Assembly (NCBI GenBank): GCA_947631765.1
Contig: CANRMP010000001.1
Span: 1 to 64,000, forward strand
Length of the DNA: 64,000 bases
Reading direction: 5' to 3'
From: an uncultured Clostridia bacterium
Lineage (GTDB): Bacteria; Bacillota; Clostridia; Oscillospirales; CAG-272
Shown: positions 7,934 to 16,837 of the stretch, in pieces
How positions within the stretch are numbered: the stretch's first letter is position 1
Layout of the letters: each line of letters opens with the position of its first letter
Notes under the pieces: model-generated
What the model saw: the letters and a program-made list of their open reading frames with translations, nothing else
What the model was told of the DNA's origin: nothing
Database searches by the model: none
Made by a program: the position numbers and the translations under genes

Positions 7934-10900
7934 ATGAAAAAACTCTTGGCGTTGTCGGCGCTTGCCGCTATGCTGCTTTCTGCGGCGGCTTTTGCGTTTA
8001 GCGGCGTTTTTTCCTTTGCCGAGGAAGAGAGCGGCGCTGTGACCTACATTAAAAGCGTAAATGATCTAAAAAATCTTGCTGGCAATCTGAACGCTCACGC
8101 AATATTGCAAAACGATATAACGATATCGGGCGCAAATTGGGAGCCTATCGGAAATAAAAACAGCCCTTTTTCGGGTACATTTGACGGAAACGGCTATAAG
8201 ATAACCTACAACCTCAAATACTCAAAGGGAACCCAGACGGGCATTGAGGCAGGACTGTTCGGCTGTGTGTCGGGAAGCGTAAAGCGCCTTACCGTTGAGG
8301 GCAAGATGAATGTAACTCTCGGAAGCGGGAATATTGGCGCTGTTGCGGCATGCCTTACAAACGGCGGCTCTGTATTCAACTGTTATTCGAATGTGGATAT
8401 CACGGTTAAAAGCTCAATGTCAAGCGCTATCGGCGGAGTTGTCGGCACAGTGCTTAAAAGCTCGCTCTATTTTGACCCCGACGCAAGTATAGTTCGCTGT
8501 ATAAACAACGGAAAAATAAAGGCAAACGTTACGACAAACGGAGTCGGCGACGGGAGCGCGCTTTCAAGAGGAACTACCGGAGCGCTCGGCGGTATTCTCG
8601 GATTTGTGGCGGATACCGCAAAGGTATTTGTAAATAAGTGCGCAAATAACGGCGCGATAACCGTTGACGGCGGGCAGTACAACATAGGAGGTATTGTGGG
8701 GCAGACCTCCACGGATTCAAACACGACAATGGCTGTGATAACCGAGTGCGCCAACAAGGCGGACATCACCGTAAATAACATCAAGGGAGAGCGAGCCGCG
8801 GGCATTATTGCCTATGTGAAGTCGGGAAATATCGACTACTGCTACAATATAGGAAACGTGCTTGCATACACCGATTCGGGAAAAAGGCTTGCAAGCCTCG
8901 GATACGGAACCCATTTCGGGATTTTCGGATACGCTAACTTAGGCTCCTCGAACACTCTTTCGGTAAAATACTGCTACAGCGCCTCTGAAAAAGAGCTTGA
9001 AGCCGAGATATGCACAGTCAGAAATCCCTCGTATGCCTCGTTTGACAATTTCTATTTTGATGGCAGAACCGAGTATGAAACGGCGCTTAACAGTAACGCC
9101 ACCGCCGGCAAGGCGGGAACGACCTTCAAGGATGCGGCAGACCTTACAGCCAAAATTACCGCCAAGACCTCAAAATACAAGGCGTCTTCAAATGAGAATT
9201 CATATCCCGTGCTTTCATGGGAGGAGGCAAATGTTTTGCCTTCAGACAAAGAATTCGGCTTTTATCTGTCCCTAAAGGAGAAGGACGACAGCTTTGATTT
9301 GAGATTTGTGATACACGCCGAGGCGTCTCACAAGGGTGCGACCTTTGAGGCGGTCTTTGCGCTCTCAAACGGGGGAACCAAGACCGCGCGAGGGGCACTG
9401 GGTCAGGAAATCGGCATTGTCGATTCGGTTTATGCGGATAATGTTGCATATGTTCCCGCGCAAGGATATAAAATATTTTCGCTTGCCCTTAACGGCATAG
9501 AGTACGGCGAGTGGACGAAGGTGGATATTAAGATTTATTCAAGAAGCAATACCTATTTTAACGCAACCGTAAATTACAGTGACCTGTTTGAGGAGAAGAC
9601 TCCCTCAAAGCTTTCGATAGGAAACCTCCCCGATTTTCCGGAGGGAAATGTGAGCCAAGTATACAACGCGGGACCGGGGCTTGAAAACGACAGTACCTCA
9701 ACGGTTGCAAGCGACTCGCAAATGGTCGTAATCAGCGGTGTGAAGTCCGCTTCGTTTTTAGAGTATATAAGCCTCGTGGAAAAGAGCGGCTACGAGCGCT
9801 TGTTTTCAAATGAGATCGAGAGCAACCTCTATTACAGCTACTCCAAGGACGGCAAAAATTACTATATTTATTATACCGCTTCAACTAAGGAAGCAAGAAT
9901 TATTCTTGACAACACAAGCAGTGTTCAAATAGGTGAGACAGGCGGCGCCTTAGGCTCAGAAGACGTTGAAATATACCAATACGCCATAGATTACACCAAA
10001 GGCACGGGGCAGACCTCCGGACGGGACTATTGGGCAATCGACTGCGGAATGTGCTATGTTATTAAGCTTGCCGACAATTCGGTATTTATGATTGACGGCG
10101 GGCATGAGAGACAGACAAGCGTTTCCGCTCTTGAAGTGCTTAATGATTTTCTCCATGAAATAACCGGCACGCCCGAAGGGGAGAAGGTGAAAATTGCCGG
10201 ATGGTTCTTTTCCCACGCGCACGGAGACCACGTTTTTCTATGCCACAGCTTTCTTGAAAAGTATCACGAGCTTTACAATCTTGAGGCTGCCTATATGAAT
10301 TTTCCCTCATACAAGACGCTGACCGGCGGTTATGACGGCGGCACCTTCCTTATGAGGGATACGATAAATAAATACTATCCGGACGCAAAGGACATTAAGC
10401 TTCATACCGGTGAGGAGTTCGACTTGCAGGGAGCGCATTTTGAGGTCCTTTATACACATGAGGATGCGGTGAACCCGGTAAGCGGAACCTCCCGTATTTC
10501 TGATTTTAACGATTCCTCAACTGTTATAAGAGTGACGGTAAACGGAAAATCTACCATGTTCTTAGGCGACGTCGGAAGCGTTGCCGAAAGCGCAATTTGC
10601 AACATGTTCGGCGGCTCTGTGCTGAAAAGCGACGCCGTACAGCTCTCGCACCACTGCTTTAACAACCTTCCAAACCTCTATTCCCGTATCGGAGCAAAGC
10701 TGCTTCTTTGCCCGAATTCGGTCGAAAACGCCAACGGCAACGACGCCAAGCGACAGGCGGCAATTAACGCCGCGGGCAGTGATTATCAGGGCATACTTTA
10801 CGCGGGGGACGCCACCTATAAGCTCACTTTTAACGACCAAAAAATCAAATATGAGAGAATAGCCCCGTATTGGGACGGCTTCTTTGTGAACTATCCCGCC

Positions 10901-11407
10901 TCCCTTGGCACATTTGGCGGAGAGAGCAACGAAGAAAGACCCCTTGACCCTTCGGCGGTTTTGGGAATGAAGGACGTCTCCTCCCTTGTCTACGACAAAT
11001 CGGCGACAGGTACCATGGGTTCAAAGGCGGACGAGGCGCCGCAAACCATCTTTGACGGCGATACCGCCACGAAGTGGTGCGTTACCGATTCTTCGGTTTC
11101 TCACGTGACCTTTAAGACCAAAGCTCCGATAAAGGTCGCCGCATATCAGATTTTTACGGGCAATGACACTTCAAAGTTTAACGGCAGAAACCCGAAGTGC
11201 TGGACTCTCTACGGTTCGGTTGACGGGCAAAGCTGGGAGGTCATTGACTCCGTTTATAACGGAAATATGAAAACGGGCAATTTTGAGGAGAACACATACC
11301 TTGTTGACTCTCCCGCAGAGTATCAATATTTTACGCTTGTCATTCACAGCACGGTTGACGGCGGAAGAACCATGCAGCTTTCAGAGCTGAGACTTTTCGA
11401 GAATTGA
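7934..11407 (+). CDS. Secreted GLUG-repeat, metallo-hydrolase and F5/8C-like multidomain protein
   Basis: A 1157-residue exported protein. Residues 1-29 are a signal peptide with cleavage near FSFAEE. Residues 30-430 hold repeated Gly-rich blocks (FDGNGYKI, GAVAACL, GGIVGQ, AGIIAYV with Cys/Asn-rich turns) of GLUG type, which usually fold as a beta-helix. About 440-560 is a beta-rich spacer. About 690-960 is a metallo-beta-lactamase-fold hydrolase: MIDGGH, then HxHxDH as SHAHGDH at 760-766, FLGDVG, and LSHHC. About 1030-1157 resembles an F5/8C (discoidin) carbohydrate-binding domain. No sortase motif or membrane anchor is seen. ATG 7934 follows AAGGTG. The combination suggests a secreted hydrolase that adheres to glycans or mucin, but the substrate is unknown. 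Confidence 0.82.
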   Translation: MKKLLALSALAAMLLSAAAFAFSGVFSFAEEESGAVTYIKSVNDLKNLAGNLNAHAILQNDITISGANWEPIGNKNSPFSGTFDGNGYKITYNLKYSKGTQTGIEAGLFGCVSGSVKRLTVEGKMNVTLGSGNIGAVAACLTNGGSVFNCYSNVDITVKSSMSSAIGGVVGTVLKSSLYFDPDASIVRCINNGKIKANVTTNGVGDGSALSRGTTGALGGILGFVADTAKVFVNKCANNGAITVDGGQYNIGGIVGQTSTDSNTTMAVITECANKADITVNNIKGERAAGIIAYVKSGNIDYCYNIGNVLAYTDSGKRLASLGYGTHFGIFGYANLGSSNTLSVKYCYSASEKELEAEICTVRNPSYASFDNFYFDGRTEYETALNSNATAGKAGTTFKDAADLTAKITAKTSKYKASSNENSYPVLSWEEANVLPSDKEFGFYLSLKEKDDSFDLRFVIHAEASHKGATFEAVFALSNGGTKTARGALGQEIGIVDSVYADNVAYVPAQGYKIFSLALNGIEYGEWTKVDIKIYSRSNTYFNATVNYSDLFEEKTPSKLSIGNLPDFPEGNVSQVYNAGPGLENDSTSTVASDSQMVVISGVKSASFLEYISLVEKSGYERLFSNEIESNLYYSYSKDGKNYYIYYTASTKEARIILDNTSSVQIGETGGALGSEDVEIYQYAIDYTKGTGQTSGRDYWAIDCGMCYVIKLADNSVFMIDGGHERQTSVSALEVLNDFLHEITGTPEGEKVKIAGWFFSHAHGDHVFLCHSFLEKYHELYNLEAAYMNFPSYKTLTGGYDGGTFLMRDTINKYYPDAKDIKLHTGEEFDLQGAHFEVLYTHEDAVNPVSGTSRISDFNDSSTVIRVTVNGKSTMFLGDVGSVAESAICNMFGGSVLKSDAVQLSHHCFNNLPNLYSRIGAKLLLCPNSVENANGNDAKRQAAINAAGSDYQGILYAGDATYKLTFNDQKIKYERIAPYWDGFFVNYPASLGTFGGESNEERPLDPSAVLGMKDVSSLVYDKSATGTMGSKADEAPQTIFDGDTATKWCVTDSSVSHVTFKTKAPIKVAAYQIFTGNDTSKFNGRNPKCWTLYGSVDGQSWEVIDSVYNGNMKTGNFEENTYLVDSPAEYQYFTLVIHSTVDGGRTMQLSELRLFEN

Positions 11408-11438
11408 CCCCAAAGCGGTATCGCAATATCAAAAGTGA

Positions 11439-11467
11439 TCTGCCGCGGCATTATTACCTGCGGCAGA
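11439..11467 (+). terminator. GC-rich hairpin after the metallo-hydrolase gene
   Basis: TCTGCCGC (11439-11446) pairs with GCGGCAGA (11460-11467), with a 13-base loop. No clear T-run follows, so termination is plausible rather than certain. The rest of 11408-11656 is AT-rich with no gene. Confidence 0.5.
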
Positions 11468-11656
11468 CGCTTTGTGTTAAAATCCATATAAAACGAAACT
11501 TATTTTTCCAATATGCTGCTATATTCGGACAATTAATTTAAAACTTGACTTTTTACCATAAGTTATATCTTGTAAATTTACAAAATCGCAAAAAACGGCG
11601 CCTCTAAAGGGTGTAAAATATATAGGCAATCTCATAAAGTAACGAGTAGACGTATT

Positions 11657-13489
11657 ATGTTTAAAAAATTATCGGCAATATTGTGCCTTTTATCTATTTT
11701 AGCCTCGTTAATATCCTGCAGCGACACTGACGTCAATAATAACGACGGTACCTTAAGCTTTACGGAATCGGCAGATAAAAATTACACGTTTGACGCCTCT
11801 GAAAGCCCGGACATCCTGACAACTACATATATCGGCACAACAATGAACAGCCCCGAGCTCCCGATGCCCGAAAAAGACGAAAACGGTATATTTATTCTTT
11901 CTTGCGCCGACGACTTCGTTTGGCTGTCGGACTATGTTAATAATCACAACGACCTTTTGGACTCCTCGTTTTCCGCAAGGCTTGCAAATGACGTTGATCT
12001 TTCAAATATTAAAAGCTGGACGCCTGTCGGAGCAAATCGCTCTTGTGTATTCAAAGGAACCTTTGACGGCGGCAATTTCACGGTAAGCGGACTTAAAATG
12101 GGTAGCGCAGACGTCGGCGCCGGCGACTATGCGGGGCTTTTCGGAATCACCCTTGACGGCGTGATAAAAAACCTTAACGTGCGCGACTTTGAGATTTACG
12201 GAGACAATTTCGTTTCGGGAATCTGCGCTTCAAGCGGCGGGGTTATACAAAACTGCACCGCTGATGTGAAGCTGTACGGCAAAACAAACCTTGGCGCAAT
12301 ATGCGGCTTTTGCAGTGGCAGTATAGAGGAATGTACCTCTCTCGGTACCATTGAAGGAAGCGACAATATGATAGGAGGGATATGCGGTTATCTGTTTAAC
12401 GGAAGCGCAAAATACTGCAAAAACTCCTCCTATGTCGGCGGTCAGAACTGCGTCGGCGGCATTTTGGGGTATTGTGAAAAGGGCGTTGTTGAAAATTGCG
12501 ATAACTCAGCCGATATAAGTGCCGTTTCCTATGCGGGAGGTATCTGCGGAAGAAGCGACAGCGACAATGTTTACGCGTATTTTGATGAGCTGCAAGCGGT
12601 TAAATATATCGGAGAGGGAAGCGACGAAAGCGGAAAGATAATACATTGCAGCAATTTCGGCAATGTGGACGCTTCTTCAATGCACGCCGGCGGAATATGC
12701 GGCTACTCTAATTCGTATATTGCCCACTCGCAAAACAGCGCCGAAATAACTGCCGTCTCGCACGCCGCAGGAATTGCGGCTGAGTCTCATAACGGAGCGT
12801 TCTTTGATATCTCAAATACGGGTAGTATATCCGCTAAGGAGGGATACGCCGCGGGAATTGTGGCTGTGACCTATTCTCCGGTGGTGCTGGCTATGAATAT
12901 CGGAGAAACGACAAGCGACGGCGGCAGAGCCGCGGGAATCGCTGTCGACGTTTCAAACACCGATATTGTTTCCTGTATGAGCGCCGGTAAGGTCGACGGA
13001 TTTGATGTCGCCTCGGGAATATGCTGTCTTATTCAGGGCAGGCTTATCGGATGCGCAATTCTTTCCTTGGTATCATGTGATAATAAAGGCGGCGCGTTTT
13101 CGCTCTTTGCAGAGGCAGGTCAGAATGTGGAAGGGGTCGGTTTGTTCTGCCTTAATAACACGGCTCCAAACGTCGTACCCGCTACGAAGGACGGTATTAA
13201 GTATACGAAAATCACCGAAAACGACATTAAAAACGGAAGCCTCGCTTTTAATCTTTCTCAATATGTAAGCGGGGAGGAAACGCCGTTTTGGGGCTATAAT
13301 ATCGAAGAAAAAGCCGATTACCCGATTCTCACCTACGATATTTCAATAAAAGTTTACAAGGTGACAAAATACAGCCGATGCGATAAATCGGGCAGTACCT
13401 CATCCGCTTTTTCAAATGTAGATGAGGATATTGTTCCCGAGCATAATTTCAGAAACGGAATATGCAGAGTCTGCGGCGCGGCGGAGTAA
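11657..13489 (+). CDS. GLUG-repeat surface lipoprotein
   Basis: A 610-residue lipoprotein. The N-terminus is a type II signal peptide with lipobox LISC, the Cys at about residue 21. From about 75 to 520 the chain carries many short repeats of the pattern G-G-I-C-G or AGIC/AGIA followed by Cys/Asn-rich turns, such as VGGILGYCEKG and AGGICGRSDS. They are GLUG-like and probably form a right-handed beta-helix on the cell surface. The C-terminus ends in a Cys pair (CRVCGAAE) that looks like part of a small zinc or disulfide element. The neighbour upstream has the same repeat type, which suggests a shared surface function or local duplication. Function unknown; adhesion or glycan binding is a guess. 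Confidence 0.75.
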   Translation: MFKKLSAILCLLSILASLISCSDTDVNNNDGTLSFTESADKNYTFDASESPDILTTTYIGTTMNSPELPMPEKDENGIFILSCADDFVWLSDYVNNHNDLLDSSFSARLANDVDLSNIKSWTPVGANRSCVFKGTFDGGNFTVSGLKMGSADVGAGDYAGLFGITLDGVIKNLNVRDFEIYGDNFVSGICASSGGVIQNCTADVKLYGKTNLGAICGFCSGSIEECTSLGTIEGSDNMIGGICGYLFNGSAKYCKNSSYVGGQNCVGGILGYCEKGVVENCDNSADISAVSYAGGICGRSDSDNVYAYFDELQAVKYIGEGSDESGKIIHCSNFGNVDASSMHAGGICGYSNSYIAHSQNSAEITAVSHAAGIAAESHNGAFFDISNTGSISAKEGYAAGIVAVTYSPVVLAMNIGETTSDGGRAAGIAVDVSNTDIVSCMSAGKVDGFDVASGICCLIQGRLIGCAILSLVSCDNKGGAFSLFAEAGQNVEGVGLFCLNNTAPNVVPATKDGIKYTKITENDIKNGSLAFNLSQYVSGEETPFWGYNIEEKADYPILTYDISIKVYKVTKYSRCDKSGSTSSAFSNVDEDIVPEHNFRNGICRVCGAAE

Positions 13490-13523
13490 GCTCGCTTTAA
13501 AATATAATTTACAATAAGTAATT

Positions 13524-13555
13524 TTGCCGCTCTGCCCGAGAGGGCAGAGCGGCAA
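13524..13555. terminator. 14-bp perfect hairpin between convergent genes
   Basis: TTGCCGCTCTGCCC (13524-13537), loop GAGA, and GGGCAGAGCGGCAA (13542-13555). Its place between convergent genes suggests bidirectional termination, though neither side has a long T-run. Confidence 0.65.
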
Positions 13556-13560
13556 TACGT

Positions 13561-14124
13561 TTAAGCGTTTTGTTTATAATCGCGGTACTTTTTTGCAATT
13601 ACTTTCATATCCTCAAGCATTTCTTCTTTATATTGGAGGTTACCGCGCAAAAGCAGAGAAGGATGATATACGGCGGTCATTTCAAAGCCACCCTTTTTGA
13701 CCCAAATTCCGTGTTCTTTTGTGATTTTAAAATCGGGTTTAATGAGTCGCATGGCGGATATTCTGCCAAGGCAGACTATCATTTTTGGCTGAACGAGGCG
13801 CACCTGTTCACGAAGATAGCTTATACATTTATCCTGTTCATCCTCTTGCGGGTCGCGGTTTTTGGGCGGTCTGCATTTAAGCATATTTGCAATATACACG
13901 TCGTCTCGTGGTATCTCCACCACCTCGAGGTACTTATCAAGCAGCTTGCCGGCTCTGCCGACAAAGGGCACGCCCGAGAGGTCCTCGCTCTCCCCCGGCG
14001 CTTCGCCCACAAACATCAGCACGGCGTTTTTATTGCCCGCGCCGAAAACGGTATTTGTTTTTGTCTGTCCGAGCGGGCAAAGGGTACAGTTTATGCATTT
14101 TTGTTCGAGTTCTTCCCAAGTCAT
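13561..14124 (-). CDS. Family 4 uracil-DNA glycosylase (Fe-S)
   Basis: A 187-residue DNA repair enzyme that removes uracil from DNA. Family 4 marks are GEAPGESEDLSGVPF with VGRAGKLLD, the ANMLKCRPPKNRDP segment, and HPSLLLR near the C-terminus. Cysteines at about residues 10, 13 and 16 together with the later KCRPP and DKC cysteines can supply the four ligands of the [4Fe-4S] cluster. The open frame extends sixteen codons further, but the ATG at 14124 has AAAGGA eight bases upstream and begins just before the CxxC region, as in relatives. It follows mecA by 60 bases in the same direction and may be co-transcribed. Confidence 0.93.
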   Translation of the reverse strand: MTWEELEQKCINCTLCPLGQTKTNTVFGAGNKNAVLMFVGEAPGESEDLSGVPFVGRAGKLLDKYLEVVEIPRDDVYIANMLKCRPPKNRDPQEDEQDKCISYLREQVRLVQPKMIVCLGRISAMRLIKPDFKITKEHGIWVKKGGFEMTAVYHPSLLLRGNLQYKEEMLEDMKVIAKKYRDYKQNA

Positions 14125-14184
14125 GTTATATATCCTTTCAGCCGCATAACCTCCCCTTGGCAAAGACGTCATTTACGGCATATA

Positions 14185-14790
14185 TTATTTTCTGCCACCC
14201 GAAAGGGAGGCGAGTTTTTTTGTCGCGGGAGAGCTGCAAAAGCAGGTGCAATGTTCATTTATGTAGTACGGCGCCATTTCGTCCCTGACAAGCGTTCCGA
14301 ATTCGCAAAGAACATCCGAATATGAAATGTCATGATATGTATCGCGCTCGCCTGTATTTTCCGGGCAGGAGAGCAAAAGGTAATAAGCTCCGTCCTTGTA
14401 AAAAGCGGCGCTGTCGTGAGAATATCCGAGATCGCAAAGCACGCGGCAAGCGCGTATCAGTGACAGCAGTCCTTCAAAGGAGTATACCGAAGAGCAAATA
14501 CCCGCAAGCGGGTCTTTAACGCACACCACGCTGTCCTCGCCCTCGGTAAGAATACGGCTGACAAACATCTCGCATCCTCCGGCGGGTGAAGAGAAAACCT
14601 GAATAAAGACGCGGCTCTTTGCGGCGTCAAAGCCCGAGGTGTGCTTGGCGTCGTCAAGAATGCTCCAAAACGCGCGCCTGGTCTCGGTGTTGTCATAGCT
14701 GAGATCATTGCAGCTGAGCGAATATTTTTCAAGATCTTCATATGTAAGTGATATTTTAATTTTCGAACTGCTTATAGTTATGATTTCCAT
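14185..14790 (-). CDS. mecA: MecA-family ClpC adaptor protein
   Basis: A 201-residue adaptor. In B. subtilis MecA activates the ClpC hexamer and delivers substrates such as ComK. The N-terminal domain starts MEIITISSSKIKISLTYEDL, close to the family opening, and continues with the WSILDDAK segment. The C-terminal half (about 75-200), with VFIQVFSSPAGGCEMFVSRI broken by a linker and then SFEGLLSLIRACRVL, fits the ClpC-binding domain. Length is near B. subtilis MecA (218). Start ATG 14790 follows GAGGGGC; an upstream in-frame ATG is less likely. No clpC is in this window. Confidence 0.85.
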   Translation of the reverse strand: MEIITISSSKIKISLTYEDLEKYSLSCNDLSYDNTETRRAFWSILDDAKHTSGFDAAKSRVFIQVFSSPAGGCEMFVSRILTEGEDSVVCVKDPLAGICSSVYSFEGLLSLIRACRVLCDLGYSHDSAAFYKDGAYYLLLSCPENTGERDTYHDISYSDVLCEFGTLVRDEMAPYYINEHCTCFCSSPATKKLASLSGGRK

Positions 14791-14966
14791 GGTCTGCCCC
14801 TCAAATAATTGATTTAATATCAATATATACATTTTAAAAGAATTGTTGCAGAACAGCCAAGGTTATTTGCGCCGATTCCGTAACAGGTCAAGTATATTAT
14901 AAATCAATTATACGCCAAATTAAATATAAATTTTAAGGCAGAGGGTATGTAAATTGACAAACGCTC

Positions 14967-14995
14967 TTGAAATAGGAAACGGCATATGGTATAAT
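14967..14995 (+). promoter_or_regulatory. SigA promoter for the GHL10 glycosidase gene
   Basis: TTGAAA (14967-14972), 17-base spacer, TATAAT (14990-14995). A TTGACA at 14954 is too far from this -10. Transcription would start near 15002, just before the hairpin at 15010. Confidence 0.75.
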
Positions 14996-15009
14996 TAAAC
15001 CAATGTATT

Positions 15010-15085
15010 AAGAAGAGAACTTTTTCGCGGCATAAATGTCTGTGTTTAACACCGTGACAATTATAGCACAAGTTCTTCTCTTTTT
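15010..15085 (+). promoter_or_regulatory. Terminator-like leader hairpin, possible attenuator
   Basis: AAGAAGAGAACTT (15010-15022) pairs with AAGTTCTTCTCTT (15070-15082) with one mismatch and one G-U, followed by a T-run to 15085. It lies between the promoter and the gene, so read-through must be allowed sometimes. CGGCAT (15028-15033) in the loop can pair with ATGCCG (15097-15102), a possible competing structure. Confidence 0.55.
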
Positions 15086-15127
15086 CAATACTTTAAATGC
15101 CGTAAGGGCTGTAAGGAGGTGACTTGC

Positions 15128-16837
15128 ATGAAAATAATTCGTTTTTTGATAGGTGTTGTTTTGGCATTTTCCTGCGCCTCGCTCAATATTGTGCCCTTAA
15201 TAGGTGACGCCCACTTCACAAACGCCCCGGATGTTTTAAGCAGCGGCAGTGCCGTTACCGAAGGAAGCGACCGCGACCTTTCTTCTTCCTCTTCATCATC
15301 CTCCTCTTCCACTTGGTATACCGACAGAAAGGTTCCGCAAACAGAGACGTCCGGCTCCTTGCCACTTACAGACGGTAAGGATAAAGAACCGGAAAAGACC
15401 GAAGATGTTGAAAGCAACTCTTCTACGACAAAAAAAGCGCCGCCCTCAACGTCAAAAGAGAAACCGACTACTCCGACAACCGAAGGGACAACGGCGCCGA
15501 TACCCCCTTCAACCACCAAGCCGCCAAAGCAGACTACACCGAAAACAGAGAGCACGTCAAAAACCGTGGTTCCGGATACCTCAATACCCGAAAAAGCGCC
15601 CGAAACAGAACCTGACGTTGATATACCCGACACGCCCGATACCTCGGTGACAAGTCCCGTAACCGAGCCCGAACCGGAGCCCGAGCCAGAACCCGAGAAA
15701 TATGAAAGGACGCCTATAAGAGAGGAAATTCGCGGAGTTTGGGTCGCAACTGTATACAGGCTTGATTACCCGTCGGACAAGAATCTTTCGTCCGAGGCGC
15801 TAAAAAACGAGCTTCGGGAGCTTGTTGATACGGTTGAGAGTCTCGGAATGAACGCAATATTCTTTCAGGTGAGACCGACAGGCGACGCGCTCTATCATTC
15901 CGACATATTCCCGTCCTCGCATTGGGTGACCGGTACGCAGGGCGCCGCTTTCCCCGACGATATCGACATTTTGCAATATCTTCTTGAATACGCCCATTCA
16001 AAAAATATCGCGGTTCACGCTTGGATAAATCCGTACCGCGTCACAAACACCTCTTCAATGGTGCTTTCGGATAACAACCCGGCAAAAATGAACACCGACT
16101 TAACTATGAAGGTCGACGGTAATATATATTATAATCCCGCTCTGCCCGAGGTTATTGACCTTGTGTGTCGCGGTATTGCAGAAATAGTTGAAAATTACGA
16201 TGTGGACGGTATCATATTTGACGATTATTTCTATCCGAGCAGTAAAGCCTTCAAAAATGCCGACCCGAAGGACGATATCGATTATGAAACGTATCTGAAA
16301 TATAAGGGCAATTTTGATAATATCGCCGATTGGCGGCGCAATAATGTGAATACGCTTGTGAGATCGGCTTTTGAAACAATTAAGAAAATTGACCCCGACT
16401 GCCTTTTCGGCATTTCTCCCGCAGGTATATGGAATAATAAAAGCGAAGAGTTCCCGACGGGTAGCGATACAAACGGTTCGTGCGCTTATCAGAGTATCTT
16501 CTGCGACGCTCTTGCATGGGCAAACGGGAAATATGTTGATTATATCTCGCCGCAGCTGTATTGGCAAACAACCAAAAAGAACGCTTCCTTTACAGTGCTC
16601 GCCATTTGGTGGCAGAACGCCCTCGCGCCCTCCGGAACGCCCCTTGTTATCAGCATGTCGGCAAATAATATGCCAGTCTCTCAAACCTTTGAGCAAATTA
16701 ATATCGCAAGAGAACAAAATAATTACGGCGGCTACATAATGTACCGCTCAGCCCTCCTCTTTGAGGCTAAGGAAACAACAGACGTCATTAAAGAGCTCGG
16801 CGCATATTATAAAAAAGAAGAGGATCCGCTTACGTAG
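15128..16837 (+). CDS. Secreted GHL10 (DUF187/YngK-type) glycosidase-like protein
   Basis: A 569-residue exported protein. Residues 1-28 are a signal peptide. About 35-195 is a low-complexity linker, with a poly-Ser run near 55, then Thr/Pro/Lys/Glu-rich sequence and a Glu-Pro repeat at about 180-190. From about 200 the catalytic-like domain begins with IREEIRGVWVATVYRLDYPS, the opening of the GHL10 (family-10-like glycosylhydrolase) domain, and includes WINPYRV, VDGIIFDDYFYP and YISPQLYW. The likely substrate is a cell wall or other surface glycan. The linker would span the cell wall. GTG 15119 is possible, but ATG 15128 has the ideal AAGGAGGT site and a Lys-Ile-Ile-Arg n-region. Confidence 0.85.
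   Translation: MKIIRFLIGVVLAFSCASLNIVPLIGDAHFTNAPDVLSSGSAVTEGSDRDLSSSSSSSSSSTWYTDRKVPQTETSGSLPLTDGKDKEPEKTEDVESNSSTTKKAPPSTSKEKPTTPTTEGTTAPIPPSTTKPPKQTTPKTESTSKTVVPDTSIPEKAPETEPDVDIPDTPDTSVTSPVTEPEPEPEPEPEKYERTPIREEIRGVWVATVYRLDYPSDKNLSSEALKNELRELVDTVESLGMNAIFFQVRPTGDALYHSDIFPSSHWVTGTQGAAFPDDIDILQYLLEYAHSKNIAVHAWINPYRVTNTSSMVLSDNNPAKMNTDLTMKVDGNIYYNPALPEVIDLVCRGIAEIVENYDVDGIIFDDYFYPSSKAFKNADPKDDIDYETYLKYKGNFDNIADWRRNNVNTLVRSAFETIKKIDPDCLFGISPAGIWNNKSEEFPTGSDTNGSCAYQSIFCDALAWANGKYVDYISPQLYWQTTKKNASFTVLAIWWQNALAPSGTPLVISMSANNMPVSQTFEQINIAREQNNYGGYIMYRSALLFEAKETTDVIKELGAYYKKEEDPLT

Noticed and set aside
13570-14325. 251-codon plus-strand ORF
   Set aside because: It is the shadow of the uracil-DNA glycosylase and mecA genes, with biased composition and no family match.
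14954-14995. TTGACA at 14954 as the -35 of the glycosidase promoter
   Set aside because: It is 30 bases from the -10; TTGAAA at 14967 has the correct 17-base spacing.
15085-15633. 182-codon minus-strand ORF rich in Ser, Gly and Val
   Set aside because: It mirrors the low-complexity linker of the glycosidase gene, so its composition is an artefact.
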